A stretch of DNA of 34,971 bases from Lachnospiraceae bacterium (GTDB taxonomy: Bacteria; Bacillota; Clostridia; Lachnospirales; Lachnospiraceae): positions 1 to 34,971 of the forward strand of contig CAAGDV010000018.1 in assembly GCA_900768755.1 (NCBI GenBank), given 5' to 3'. The position numbers and the translations under genes are program-made. Shown here one piece after another: positions 1 through 7,486 of this stretch. The notes beneath the pieces are model-generated. The model worked only from the letters and a program-made list of their open reading frames with translations, was not told the DNA's origin and searched no databases. The stretch's first letter is position 1. Each line of letters begins with the position of its first letter.

Positions 1-97
1 GGCGTGGTTTATGGTTTCTAGTCAACTCCATTATATCACAAACCGTGAGGAGATTTTTATTTTTAGCAACAAAAAATGCCGTATTTATGCGGCTTTT

Positions 98-114
98 GGC
101 GTTTCGCAAACGCC
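98..114. repeat. Perfect hairpin upstream of iscU
   Basis: GGCGTTT and AAACGCC form a perfect 7-bp stem around a CGC loop. A smaller hairpin (GCCG/CGGC, about 79-93) lies just before it. There is no T-run, so this is not a standard terminator. It sits in the 147-base gene-free stretch before the Fe-S scaffold gene. It could be leader structure or the edge of an interspersed repeat. No NifS/IscS partner gene is visible in the window. Confidence 0.5.
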
Positions 115-147
115 TATATGAGGACTTTTTGAAAGGAGAGAAAAAGC

Positions 148-603
148 ATGAGTCAGGTAATTGAATACAGTGAAAAGGTTATGGACCATTTTACCAACCC
201 CAGAAACGTCGGGGAGATAGAAGACGCATCAGGCGTAGGAACCGTCGGCAACGCCAAATGCGGCGACATAATGAGAATATATCTGGACATAGATAACGGA
301 ATAATAAAGGACGCCAAGTTTAAGACTTTTGGCTGCGGTGCAGCGGTTGCCACAAGCAGCATGGCGACCGAGCTGATTATCGGAAAAACAATAGAAGAAG
401 CGCTTAAGGTCACCAACAAAGCAGTGATGGAGGCACTTGACGGATTGCCTCCCGTGAAAATTCACTGCTCTCTTTTGGCGGAGGAGGCAATTCACGCCGC
501 TTTGTGGGATTATGCGCAGAATAACGGCATTACCATAGAAGGTCTTAAACCGCCAGTAAATGACATTGACGAAACTGAAGAATTCTACGCGACGGAAGGA
601 TAA
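148..603 (+). CDS. iscU: IscU/NifU-type iron-sulfur cluster scaffold protein
   Basis: Scaffold on which [2Fe-2S] or [4Fe-4S] clusters are assembled from cysteine-derived sulfur before transfer to apoproteins. The 151-residue protein has the three scaffold cysteines in the expected places: C38 in AKCGD with D40 beside it, C63 in FGCG, and H106-C107 inside the LPPVKIHCS motif, which in IscU proteins includes the chaperone-recognition LPPVK. It is about 20 residues longer than E. coli IscU, with an acidic C-terminal tail, and has no C-terminal Nfu or ferredoxin-like domain, so it is not full NifU. The ATG has a clear AAAGGAGAG site upstream. The usual partner, a NifS/IscS cysteine desulfurase, would be expected upstream but falls outside the window if present. 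A strong terminator follows the stop. Confidence 0.95.
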   Translation: MSQVIEYSEKVMDHFTNPRNVGEIEDASGVGTVGNAKCGDIMRIYLDIDNGIIKDAKFKTFGCGAAVATSSMATELIIGKTIEEALKVTNKAVMEALDGLPPVKIHCSLLAEEAIHAALWDYAQNNGITIEGLKPPVNDIDETEEFYATEG

Positions 604-609
604 AGAATT

Positions 610-641
610 AGCCGGGGTTTGAACCGACCCCGGCTATTTTT
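610..641 (+). terminator. Rho-independent terminator of iscU
   Basis: A 9-bp GC-rich stem (AGCCGGGGT at 610-618 with ACCCCGGCT at 627-635) with an 8-base loop is followed by ATTTTTAC. It lies seven bases after the iscU stop. The facing symporter gene ends at 659 on the other strand, but there is no good T-run on that side, so it mainly serves the + strand gene. Confidence 0.85.
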
Positions 642-658
642 ACGCATATTGTGCGGCG

Positions 659-2164
659 TTATTCCTCGTCATCCCCGCGCGCTTCCTGCTCCTTCTGAAT
701 GTCGGCAAAGAACGAAAGCATCGGTTTGACGGAGGCGTCTTTTTTGAACTTTCGCTGTGAATAATTCTTCACAATGGCGATTACCGTACCTGTCAGGCTT
801 AAGACACCGATGAGGTTCGGGATTGCCATAAGTCCGTTAAAGGTGTCCGAAATATCAATAACGATGTCGGCGCTGAGAACCGAGCCGGCAACAACAATCG
901 CGATAAAAACTATCTTGTAGATGATTGTTGTTTTGGTACCAAAGAGATATTCCCAGGCTTTGGTGCCGTAGTAGCTCCAGCCGAGCACTGTAGAAAAGGC
1001 AAAAAGTGTGACCGCAATCGCAATAAATATGCCGCCGCCGAGCCCGAAGCTTCCGGTAAATGCTTCGGTAGCAAGGCCGAGTTTGGTCGCACCGCTTATG
1101 GATGCTCCGGTTTCAAGGTCAACGATTCCGCTTGTGAGAATCAAAAGAGCGGTGAGCGTACACACGATGATTGTGTCAAAAAACACCTCGAAGATTCCCC
1201 AGAGTCCCTGTGTCACCGGCTCTTTTACGTTAGATGCGGAGTGCACCATTACTGATGAGCCGAGCCCTGCTTCATTGGAAAATACGCCGCGCTTAAAGCC
1301 CCAGGTGATTGCCTGCTTGATTAATGCGCCTCCGACTCCGCCCGCAACCGACTGGAATTTGAAAGCATTTCTGAAGATTGCGCTGAAAGCCATTCCGATT
1401 TTGTCATAATTCATTGCAATAATTACGGATGAACCGACGATGTATATAATTGCCATAAAAGGAACGATTTTCTCGTTCGCTTTTGCGATTCTTGAAAGTC
1501 CGCCGAGAATAACCAGTGCAACCATAACCGCTATAACGATACCGATTATGAGGCTGTCGGTTGTCTCGTTGCCGGTGAACTCAAAAACATTGAGGATACT
1601 GCTCTTTATTGAAGCGACCTGTCCCATATTGCCGATTCCGAATGAGGCGAGCAGGGCAAAAACCGAAAAGAGAACCGCGAGAACCTTACCTATGTACTTA
1701 AAGCCTTTTTTGCTGCCAAGTCCGTCGCGCAGATAGTACATGGCGCCTCCGCTCCATTCGCCCTTGTTGTTGCGCCTGCGAAAATATATTCCGAGAACAT
1801 TCTCGGCAAAGTTGGTCATCATACCGAATATTGCCGCAACCCACATCCAGAAAATTGCGCCGCAGCCGCCCATTGTGATGGCGTAAGCGATTCCGGCAAT
1901 GTTACCGGTACCGATGGTGGCGGAGAGTGCCGTGCACAACGCCTGAAACTGTGAGATGGATTTGTGGTCCTTGCTCTTTCTGATGCTCTTCTTCTTAAAA
2001 AGCCCCCCGATGGTCTCTTTCCACATGTGCCCGAAGCGGGTAAACTGAAATCCCTTTGTTACGATTGTCATTACAATTCCCGTACCGACCAAAAGTATAA
2101 GCGCAGGAACGCCCCATACAACATCGTTAATCTTCCCGTTAAAATCAGCTATTTTGTCTAACAA
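659..2164 (-). CDS. Sodium:alanine symporter (AGCS family)
   Basis: Membrane protein that couples uptake of alanine, glycine or a similar small amino acid to sodium entry. The sequence is almost entirely hydrophobic helices. It carries the AGCS signature GG-x-GA-IFWMW-VA-AIFG at about residues 99-114, preceded by the conserved ATIGTGNIAG segment (82-91), and later SNEAGLGS and the GWSYYG segment. At 501 residues it is the usual family length. I chose the TTG start at 2164-2162 because AAGGAGG lies eight bases before it. The in-frame ATG at 2203 would add 13 residues and has no ribosome binding site. It is transcribed alone, divergently from hypB, with a weak candidate promoter in the 2165-2250 AT-rich stretch. 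Which amino acid it carries cannot be read from sequence. Confidence 0.92.
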   Translation of the reverse strand: MLDKIADFNGKINDVVWGVPALILLVGTGIVMTIVTKGFQFTRFGHMWKETIGGLFKKKSIRKSKDHKSISQFQALCTALSATIGTGNIAGIAYAITMGGCGAIFWMWVAAIFGMMTNFAENVLGIYFRRRNNKGEWSGGAMYYLRDGLGSKKGFKYIGKVLAVLFSVFALLASFGIGNMGQVASIKSSILNVFEFTGNETTDSLIIGIVIAVMVALVILGGLSRIAKANEKIVPFMAIIYIVGSSVIIAMNYDKIGMAFSAIFRNAFKFQSVAGGVGGALIKQAITWGFKRGVFSNEAGLGSSVMVHSASNVKEPVTQGLWGIFEVFFDTIIVCTLTALLILTSGIVDLETGASISGATKLGLATEAFTGSFGLGGGIFIAIAVTLFAFSTVLGWSYYGTKAWEYLFGTKTTIIYKIVFIAIVVAGSVLSADIVIDISDTFNGLMAIPNLIGVLSLTGTVIAIVKNYSQRKFKKDASVKPMLSFFADIQKEQEARGDDEE

Positions 2165-2252
2165 CAGACTTTCCTCCTTTTTCACTTTAAATAGATAAAA
2201 CATCCTATTGTTAGGATATTATCATACAATGTATATAATAATCAATTTTTTT

Positions 2253-2281
2253 TTGAAATTATTACGGAAAGATGATATACT
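2253..2281 (+). promoter_or_regulatory. Sigma-A promoter for the hypB-led operon
   Basis: TTGAAA (2253-2258), 17 bases, TATACT (2276-2281) is close to consensus and points toward hypB, placing the start of transcription near 2288 and leaving a leader of about 70 bases. The leader contains a CGCTG/CAGCG hairpin near 2312-2332. The rest of this 193-base divergent region holds only AT-rich sequence. Confidence 0.75.
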
Positions 2282-2357
2282 GTCCGTTAGAGGAAAAAAG
2301 CAATTGTGAGACGCTGTCCGAAAGCGGCAGCGACAGTGATACAGGGAGGGCTGTTAT

Positions 2358-3029
2358 TTGGGTAATTATAAGATAATTGAGGTCAAAAGAAGTATTTTTG
2401 AGAATAATGATGCGGACGCCGAAAGACTCCGTGCAGAGCTTAAGGCGGATAATACATTTTTACTTAATCTCATGTCGTCGCCGGGAGCCGGTAAGACAAC
2501 AACCCTTAAGAGGACGATTTCGATGCTTAAGGACGAGATGCGCATCGGCGTGATGGAGGCGGATATTGATTCGGATGTCGATGCTGCCGCCATAGCGGAG
2601 ACAGGAGTCCGCGCGATACAGATTCATACGGGCGGGATGTGCCATCTTGATGCGGATATGACAAGACAGGGTATAAGAGAGCTTGGAACCGCAGATTTGG
2701 ATCTTGTTGTTCTGGAGAATGTGGGCAATCTCGTGTGCCCTGCGGAGTTTGATACGGGAAGCGTTAAGAATGCGATGATTCTTTCGGTGCCCGAGGGAGA
2801 CGATAAGCCGTTAAAATATCCGCTTATGTTTTCCGTGTGCGATGTCGTGCTTATCAACAAGTGCGACACCCTTTCGGTTTTCGATGATTTTTCCAAGGAA
2901 GCCGTTGCGGAGAGAATTCACAATGTCAACCCGAAGGCAGAGATATTTTTTGTGTCTGCAAAGACCGGAGAGGGATTTACGCAGTGGACGGACTGGCTTA
3001 AAAAAGCTGTAAAGGAATACAATTCATAG
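2358..3029 (+). CDS. hypB: HypB-like nickel/hydrogenase maturation GTPase
   Basis: SIMIBI-class GTPase that in known systems delivers nickel, with HypA, to [NiFe] hydrogenase or urease. In the 223-residue protein the P-loop is SPGAGKTT (41-48), the switch segment MEADIDSDVDA follows (67-77), and the guanine-specificity motif is NKCD (167-170). The G-domain metal site is intact: C95-H96 in GGMCHLDAD and C127 in VGNLVCP, equivalent to the Cys-His and Cys nickel/zinc ligands of E. coli HypB. It has no long N-terminal histidine-rich or CCxxC nickel-storage extension. The start is TTG at 2358, seven bases after GGGAGGG. No hypA, hydrogenase or urease gene is nearby. It is the first gene of a packed operon whose later genes concern cell wall and secretion, so its client is unknown. 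Confidence 0.92.
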   Translation: MGNYKIIEVKRSIFENNDADAERLRAELKADNTFLLNLMSSPGAGKTTTLKRTISMLKDEMRIGVMEADIDSDVDAAAIAETGVRAIQIHTGGMCHLDADMTRQGIRELGTADLDLVVLENVGNLVCPAEFDTGSVKNAMILSVPEGDDKPLKYPLMFSVCDVVLINKCDTLSVFDDFSKEAVAERIHNVNPKAEIFFVSAKTGEGFTQWTDWLKKAVKEYNS

Positions 3030-3038
3030 GAGATACGG

Positions 3039-3938
3039 ATGTTAAAGTTTCAAATCGGATGTCTGGCGATTATGCTGTGGGCGTTGGTTACGCTCGCCGT
3101 GTCGGCGACCGGAGTTAACGGAAAAAGAAAATATAACGGCAGGATGCTCACGTTTATTTTGGGAGTTTTGGGAATAATTACGGAGAGCGTGGCAATCTTT
3201 TTTTCAGAACAGGGCGGACCTATTGAATGGTATGGCAGGCTTATGTATTACGGTCTGTATTTCCTTCTGATTGCTTTTTTTGTCAGGATGTTCGTGCATG
3301 CGGTTACCGCTACGGGACGGAAGGTATCGTATCTGTACTATATTCCGGCCGCAATCGGCGCGCTTTTGGTAATATGGCTTCCGATAGAGCTTACCAATGT
3401 GTACACTGTGAATTACGCCTATGGCGGTGCGGTTTACGCCGCTTTATGTACCTGTGCGGTATACAGTGTTCTGACCGTGGCGGTGCTTTTGGCCGGCGGC
3501 GATACTGTAGGAAGGGCTCATAAGATATCGATTATCTGTGCAGAAGCAGGTGCGCTGGCGGTGCTTGCACTACACATATACGGTAACGAACTTTCGGCGC
3601 TGTCCCTGACAGTCGTGCTTTTGGCGCTTTCGATGATAACGGACGGCAATGATGCATATGATATCAGAGAGATGATTCAGATAATTGCCGCCGATAAGAA
3701 GTTTGAGTACAATGTTGATGAGCAGGTGCCGGTGTTGCTTAAGGGCGATTCGGATAAGCTTGGGAAGACCGTTTCGGGAGCGTGCGAGTGGCTTATGAAG
3801 GAGATGGATTCTTCGGACGTTACATTGAGCGTTAAGGTGTCAAGGACAAGGGATTTCCAGGTCAGATTGTATTTCTGTTTCAGGGAAGCAGATTCCGAGA
3901 ATGAAGTGTTTTTTAGTACATGGCAACGCCTTGGATAA
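3039..3938 (+). CDS. 7-TM sensor-like protein with degenerate histidine-kinase ATPase remnant
   Basis: Unnamed 299-residue membrane protein. Seven hydrophobic segments can be seen at roughly residues 4-22, 36-55, 68-87, 97-115, 128-153, 162-180 and 184-201. The cytoplasmic tail (205-299) resembles the start of a histidine-kinase HATPase domain: a VDEQVPVLLKGDSDKL segment (226-241), then a helix, then VTLSVKVSR (261-269) and VRLYFCF (275-281), the pattern seen around the N-box of sensor kinases. The phospho-accepting HisKA helix is absent, the essential N-box asparagine is missing, and the protein ends before any G1/G2 box. It therefore cannot be an active kinase by the known mechanism. It may be a decayed kinase or a receptor that signals by protein contact. 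The ATG has AGGAGA seven bases upstream, 9 bases after hypB, and the stop overlaps a possible start of the next gene. Confidence 0.75.
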   Translation: MLKFQIGCLAIMLWALVTLAVSATGVNGKRKYNGRMLTFILGVLGIITESVAIFFSEQGGPIEWYGRLMYYGLYFLLIAFFVRMFVHAVTATGRKVSYLYYIPAAIGALLVIWLPIELTNVYTVNYAYGGAVYAALCTCAVYSVLTVAVLLAGGDTVGRAHKISIICAEAGALAVLALHIYGNELSALSLTVVLLALSMITDGNDAYDIREMIQIIAADKKFEYNVDEQVPVLLKGDSDKLGKTVSGACEWLMKEMDSSDVTLSVKVSRTRDFQVRLYFCFREADSENEVFFSTWQRLG

Positions 3939-3952
3939 TGGAGAGTATGGAT

Positions 3953-4723
3953 ATGGAAGTTACTATCCGCGGGTGCAGGATTAATTATACAATAGCGGGG
4001 GACGGTGAAGATACAATTGTTATTTTGCAGGGCTGGGGAACGTCTCTTGCCGTGTACGATTCGATTGCCCGTTTTTTGAGCGCACGATACAGAGTGGTTT
4101 CTTTTGATTTTCCGGGATTCGGGCAGAGTGATGAGCCCAAAGAAGCGTGGAATGTTGATGGCTATGCCGACTTTTTTGAGGACTTTATGGCTGAGCTCGG
4201 AATTAAAAAAGCCATATTGATGGGACATTCATACGGCGGAAGGGTTATCATAAAGCTTGTCAACCGGAGCAGCCTTTCTTTTGAGATAGACAGAATAGTC
4301 CTTATTGACAGCGCGGGGATTATGCCCAAAAGAACGTTTAAGCAGAAGTTTAAGCAGCGTAAGTTTAAAATCCTCAAAAAGATTGTGAATTTTAAACCGA
4401 TTCACGCGATATGCCCGAGGCTTATTGAGGACTGGAAGAACAGGCAGGGCTCGGCGGACTACCGGAATGCCTCGCCTATTATGAAGCAGTGCATGGTTAA
4501 GGCGATTAATGAGGATTTGACGGGACTTTTGCCGGGCGTTGACAAGGAAGTACTTCTGGTGTGGGGCGATTTGGACACCGCGACGCCGATTGCCGACGGA
4601 AAGCTTATGGAGAGCATGATGCCCAACGCCGGGCTTGCCGTAATAAAGGGTGCGGGCCATTTCTGTTTTCTGGACAATCCGGCAGTATTTTTTGGCATTA
4701 TGAAATCTTATTTCAAAATATAG
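3953..4723 (+). CDS. Alpha/beta-fold hydrolase
   Basis: Serine hydrolase of the alpha/beta superfamily, soluble, substrate unknown. With the chosen start (256 residues) the nucleophile elbow is GHSYGG with Ser93, the acid is probably D208 in GDLDTATP, and the catalytic histidine is H236 in GAGHFCFL. The oxyanion region is LQGWG. Start choice is ambiguous. ATG 3953 has GGAGAG seven bases upstream and is preferred. ATG 3938 overlaps the preceding stop as TAATG, and ATG 3920 has no ribosome site. It lies ten bases before a MurF-like ligase and then a Ddl, suggesting a role linked to envelope precursors, but this is context only. Confidence 0.88.
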   Translation: MEVTIRGCRINYTIAGDGEDTIVILQGWGTSLAVYDSIARFLSARYRVVSFDFPGFGQSDEPKEAWNVDGYADFFEDFMAELGIKKAILMGHSYGGRVIIKLVNRSSLSFEIDRIVLIDSAGIMPKRTFKQKFKQRKFKILKKIVNFKPIHAICPRLIEDWKNRQGSADYRNASPIMKQCMVKAINEDLTGLLPGVDKEVLLVWGDLDTATPIADGKLMESMMPNAGLAVIKGAGHFCFLDNPAVFFGIMKSYFKI

Positions 4724-4732
4724 GAGCAGAGT

Positions 4733-6277
4733 ATGATAAGTGCATTGGCTGTATTGACCTTTTGGCTGGTACTGCGATATAATCTGCATATGTTTCAGCA
4801 GAACGGCTACAAGAACCATGAGCATGCGGTGTGGCTCAGAAAGAACGCGGGCAGGCAGGTTCTTTTGGCGGGCGCAGCGGTTATGGCTGTTATATGCGCA
4901 TTTTTGCCGTATATTCCGTCGTGGGCGGTTCTTTTGGTATTGTTTCTGATTATTATCAGATATTACCTTTATCTCAAAAAAAGTAACACCAAGAAGAAGC
5001 TTGTGTTTACCATGCGCGTGAGGCGCCAGATTGTGACTGATGTCGTAATCAGCGTTCTGATTGCTTCGGCGGTGGCAGTATTTTTGGATGTAAAGTACCT
5101 TCCGGCGGCATACGCTGCCTTGGTGGCGCTTCAGGGAATAATTCTTATTCCGGTCAATGTTTTGAACCGTCCCGTTGAAAAAGCGGTTTCGAGACATTTT
5201 ATTAATGATGCTGTTAAAAAGCTTAACCAAGTGGAGAATATTGTCACAATAGGAGTTACCGGAAGCTACGGCAAAACAAGTGTTAAATACTATCTCAACA
5301 CTCTATTGGCGGACCGCTTCAACGTGCTTATCACCCCGGAAAGCTACAATACCCCTATGGGAGTTGTCAAGACCATAAGGGAGTCGTTAAGACCTACACA
5401 CGAGATTTTTATCTGCGAGATGGGAGCCAAAAATATCGGAGACATTAAGGAAATATGCGATATTGTTCATCCGAAACACGGAATCATTACCTCCGTGGGA
5501 CCGCAGCATCTGGAATCCTTCCGCACAATTGAGAACGTGGCGAAGACCAAATTTGAGCTTTTTGATGCACTTGCGGCGGACGGACTCAGATTTGCAAACG
5601 GCGACTGCGAATACATCACCGCCAAAGCCGGTGAATATAATAATGTGATTACCTACAGCACCGGCGGGTCGGGAAGCTACAATGCCACGGACATAACCCT
5701 TAATTCGCTCGGAACTGAGTTTGATGTAACATCACCTTCGGGTGAGAGGGAGCATTTTGCCTTAAGACTTGTGGGAACCCACAACGTCATCAACGTGCTC
5801 GGCGCGATTGCCGTTGCCAACACGCTTGGAATAAGCCTTAAGGATCTGCGCGTCCCGGTGCGGAGAATCAAGCCCGTTGCGCACAGAATGGAACTCATAC
5901 CGAGAGGCAATGTGACAATTATCGACGACGCATACAATTCCAACCCGGTCGGCTCAAAAGCGGCGGTGGAGACGTTAAAGCTTTTTGATGGACTCAGAAT
6001 CCTTGTCACTCCCGGCATGATTGAACTCGGAGAGAAAGAAGAGGAATACAATTACCTGTTCGGAACATATGCGGCGGCGTGCTGTGACTATATTCTGCTC
6101 GTGGGTAAAAAACATACCGAACCGATTATGCGGGGCGCTCTGGACAGCGGTTTTGACGCACTAAGATGCATCGCGTACGACAGGCTGCCGGAAGCACTTG
6201 ATTATGCATATTCCATCAATGATTCGCGCCACAAATTTATTTTACTCGAAAATGATTTGCCGGATAATCTGGCATAA
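4733..6277 (+). CDS. murF: Membrane-anchored MurF-like Mur ligase
   Basis: ATP-dependent ligase family that adds D-Ala-D-Ala to UDP-MurNAc-tripeptide. The 514-residue protein has an unusual N-terminal membrane region (about 1-145, with hydrophobic segments near 2-16, 43-76, 103-118 and 124-142), followed by a MurF/Mur ligase core. The P-loop is GVTGSYGKTS (174-183). ESYNTPMG (203-210), EMGAKNIGDI (229-238), GPQHLESF (256-263) and the VAKTKFELF segment (269-277) follow, then NVINVLGAIAVA, AHRME and DDAYNSNPVGSKAA. Canonical soluble MurF lacks the membrane part and has an N-terminal substrate-recognition domain, which is replaced here. The next gene encodes D-Ala-D-Ala ligase, which makes the MurF substrate, supporting MurF activity. 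Whether it is the housekeeping enzyme or a second specialised copy is not visible. Confidence 0.85.
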   Translation: MISALAVLTFWLVLRYNLHMFQQNGYKNHEHAVWLRKNAGRQVLLAGAAVMAVICAFLPYIPSWAVLLVLFLIIIRYYLYLKKSNTKKKLVFTMRVRRQIVTDVVISVLIASAVAVFLDVKYLPAAYAALVALQGIILIPVNVLNRPVEKAVSRHFINDAVKKLNQVENIVTIGVTGSYGKTSVKYYLNTLLADRFNVLITPESYNTPMGVVKTIRESLRPTHEIFICEMGAKNIGDIKEICDIVHPKHGIITSVGPQHLESFRTIENVAKTKFELFDALAADGLRFANGDCEYITAKAGEYNNVITYSTGGSGSYNATDITLNSLGTEFDVTSPSGEREHFALRLVGTHNVINVLGAIAVANTLGISLKDLRVPVRRIKPVAHRMELIPRGNVTIIDDAYNSNPVGSKAAVETLKLFDGLRILVTPGMIELGEKEEEYNYLFGTYAAACCDYILLVGKKHTEPIMRGALDSGFDALRCIAYDRLPEALDYAYSINDSRHKFILLENDLPDNLA

Positions 6278-6295
6278 AGATATAGGAGAATAAAA

Positions 6296-7477
6296 ATGAA
6301 AACCAGAATAGCAGTTATGTTTGGCGGAAAAAGTGTTGAACACGAGATATCCGTGATTTCGGCGATTCAGGCTGTAAGAAGTCTGGATACGGACAAATAC
6401 GAGGTTATCCCCGTATACATTACCAAGAAGAATGAGATGTACGTGGGAGATAAAGTGGGCGACATTGACGCCTATAAGGATATTCCCGCGCTTCTTAAGG
6501 AGTCGCACAGGGTTATTATGGTGAACGAGGACAACTGCTTTAAGCTTGTGCCCTACCCGGTGAAAGCTTTTGGCGGCAAAAAGGCTGTGGAGATAGACGT
6601 TGCTTTTCCGATTGTCCACGGAACCAATGTTGAGGACGGAACTTTGCAGGGATATTTAAAGACCATCGGCATCCCTTTTGTGGGATGCGATGTCACTGCC
6701 TCGGCAGTAGGAATGGATAAGTATGTTACCAAAACGGTTCTTAAGGATAACCAAATCCCCGTGCTTGACTGCAGGGTGTACACTACATCCGAATATGCGG
6801 AGCTTGATGTGCTTCTTAGTGATGTTGAGGAAAATATCGGGTATCCTGCGATTATCAAGCCGCTCAATCTCGGCTCGAGTGTCGGAATAAGCGTCGCCGA
6901 AGATCGGGACGCGCTCATAAGGTCAGTCGATGACGCATTTACCTACGCCCCAAAGGTTCTGGTCGAACATGCGATAACCAGACTTCGCGAGATTAACTGC
7001 GCTGTTCTTGGTGATGAGAATGAGGCGATTGCATCAGAGTGTGAAGAACCGATTCACTCAAAAGATATCCTCAGTTATGAGGATAAGTATATGTCCAATT
7101 CAAAGAGCGGTGGCTCAAAGGGAATGGCGGGAGTGTCAAGAATCATCCCTGCCAATCTTTCTGCAGAACGCAGGGAGGAGATACGCGGGATGGCGGTTAA
7201 GGCGTTTAAGAAGCTTGGTTGTAACGGCGTCGCACGAATTGATTTCATGATTGATGAGGAAAACGATAAGCTTTATTTTAACGAGATTAACACGATTCCG
7301 GGCTCGCTGGCGTTCTATCTGTGGGATAAGGTCGGAATCGAATACAAAGAGCTTTTGGACCGCATGATTGCATTTGCACTTAAGAGAACGCGCGAGCAGG
7401 AAGCACTCACATTCTCTTTTGACACAAATATACTTAATACAGCCACGCTTTCGGGTGCAAAGGGCACAAAAAGATAG
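6296..7477 (+). CDS. ddl: D-alanine--D-alanine ligase
   Basis: ATP-grasp enzyme joining two D-alanines for peptidoglycan synthesis. In the 393-residue protein the N-terminal GGKSVEHEIS (10-19) supplies the first-alanine glutamate E15. HGTNVEDGTLQG (108-119), KPLNLGSSVGIS (188-199) and FNEINTIPG (328-336) are the nucleotide, phosphate and metal motifs. The omega loop reads EDKYMSNSKSGGSKGMAG, with Tyr265 where D-Ala-D-Ala ligases have tyrosine and VanA-type D-Ala-D-Lac ligases do not, so a normal D-Ala-D-Ala product is expected. It is somewhat longer than average because of a C-terminal extension and an insertion near residues 45-95. It lies 18 bases after murF with AGGAG before the ATG. Confidence 0.93.
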   Translation: MKTRIAVMFGGKSVEHEISVISAIQAVRSLDTDKYEVIPVYITKKNEMYVGDKVGDIDAYKDIPALLKESHRVIMVNEDNCFKLVPYPVKAFGGKKAVEIDVAFPIVHGTNVEDGTLQGYLKTIGIPFVGCDVTASAVGMDKYVTKTVLKDNQIPVLDCRVYTTSEYAELDVLLSDVEENIGYPAIIKPLNLGSSVGISVAEDRDALIRSVDDAFTYAPKVLVEHAITRLREINCAVLGDENEAIASECEEPIHSKDILSYEDKYMSNSKSGGSKGMAGVSRIIPANLSAERREEIRGMAVKAFKKLGCNGVARIDFMIDEENDKLYFNEINTIPGSLAFYLWDKVGIEYKELLDRMIAFALKRTREQEALTFSFDTNILNTATLSGAKGTKR

Positions 7478-7486
7478 GAGATGCAC

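Noticed and set aside
2..120. Open frame from the left edge ending at TGA 118-120, as a possible 3' end of a desulfurase
   Set aside because: The translated sequence does not resemble the conserved C-terminus of NifS/IscS, and the stretch is made of hairpins and AT-rich sequence.
2165..2357. Possible missing hypA upstream of hypB
   Set aside because: No frame in this 193-base divergent gap encodes a HypA-like protein or its CxxC zinc motifs; it holds only promoter and leader sequence.
4229..5230. 333-codon open frame on the minus strand
   Set aside because: It lies antisense to the hydrolase and murF genes. Its product is rich in His, Arg, Gln and Asn with no domain-like pattern, and it has no ribosome binding site, as expected for a shadow of strongly biased coding sequence.
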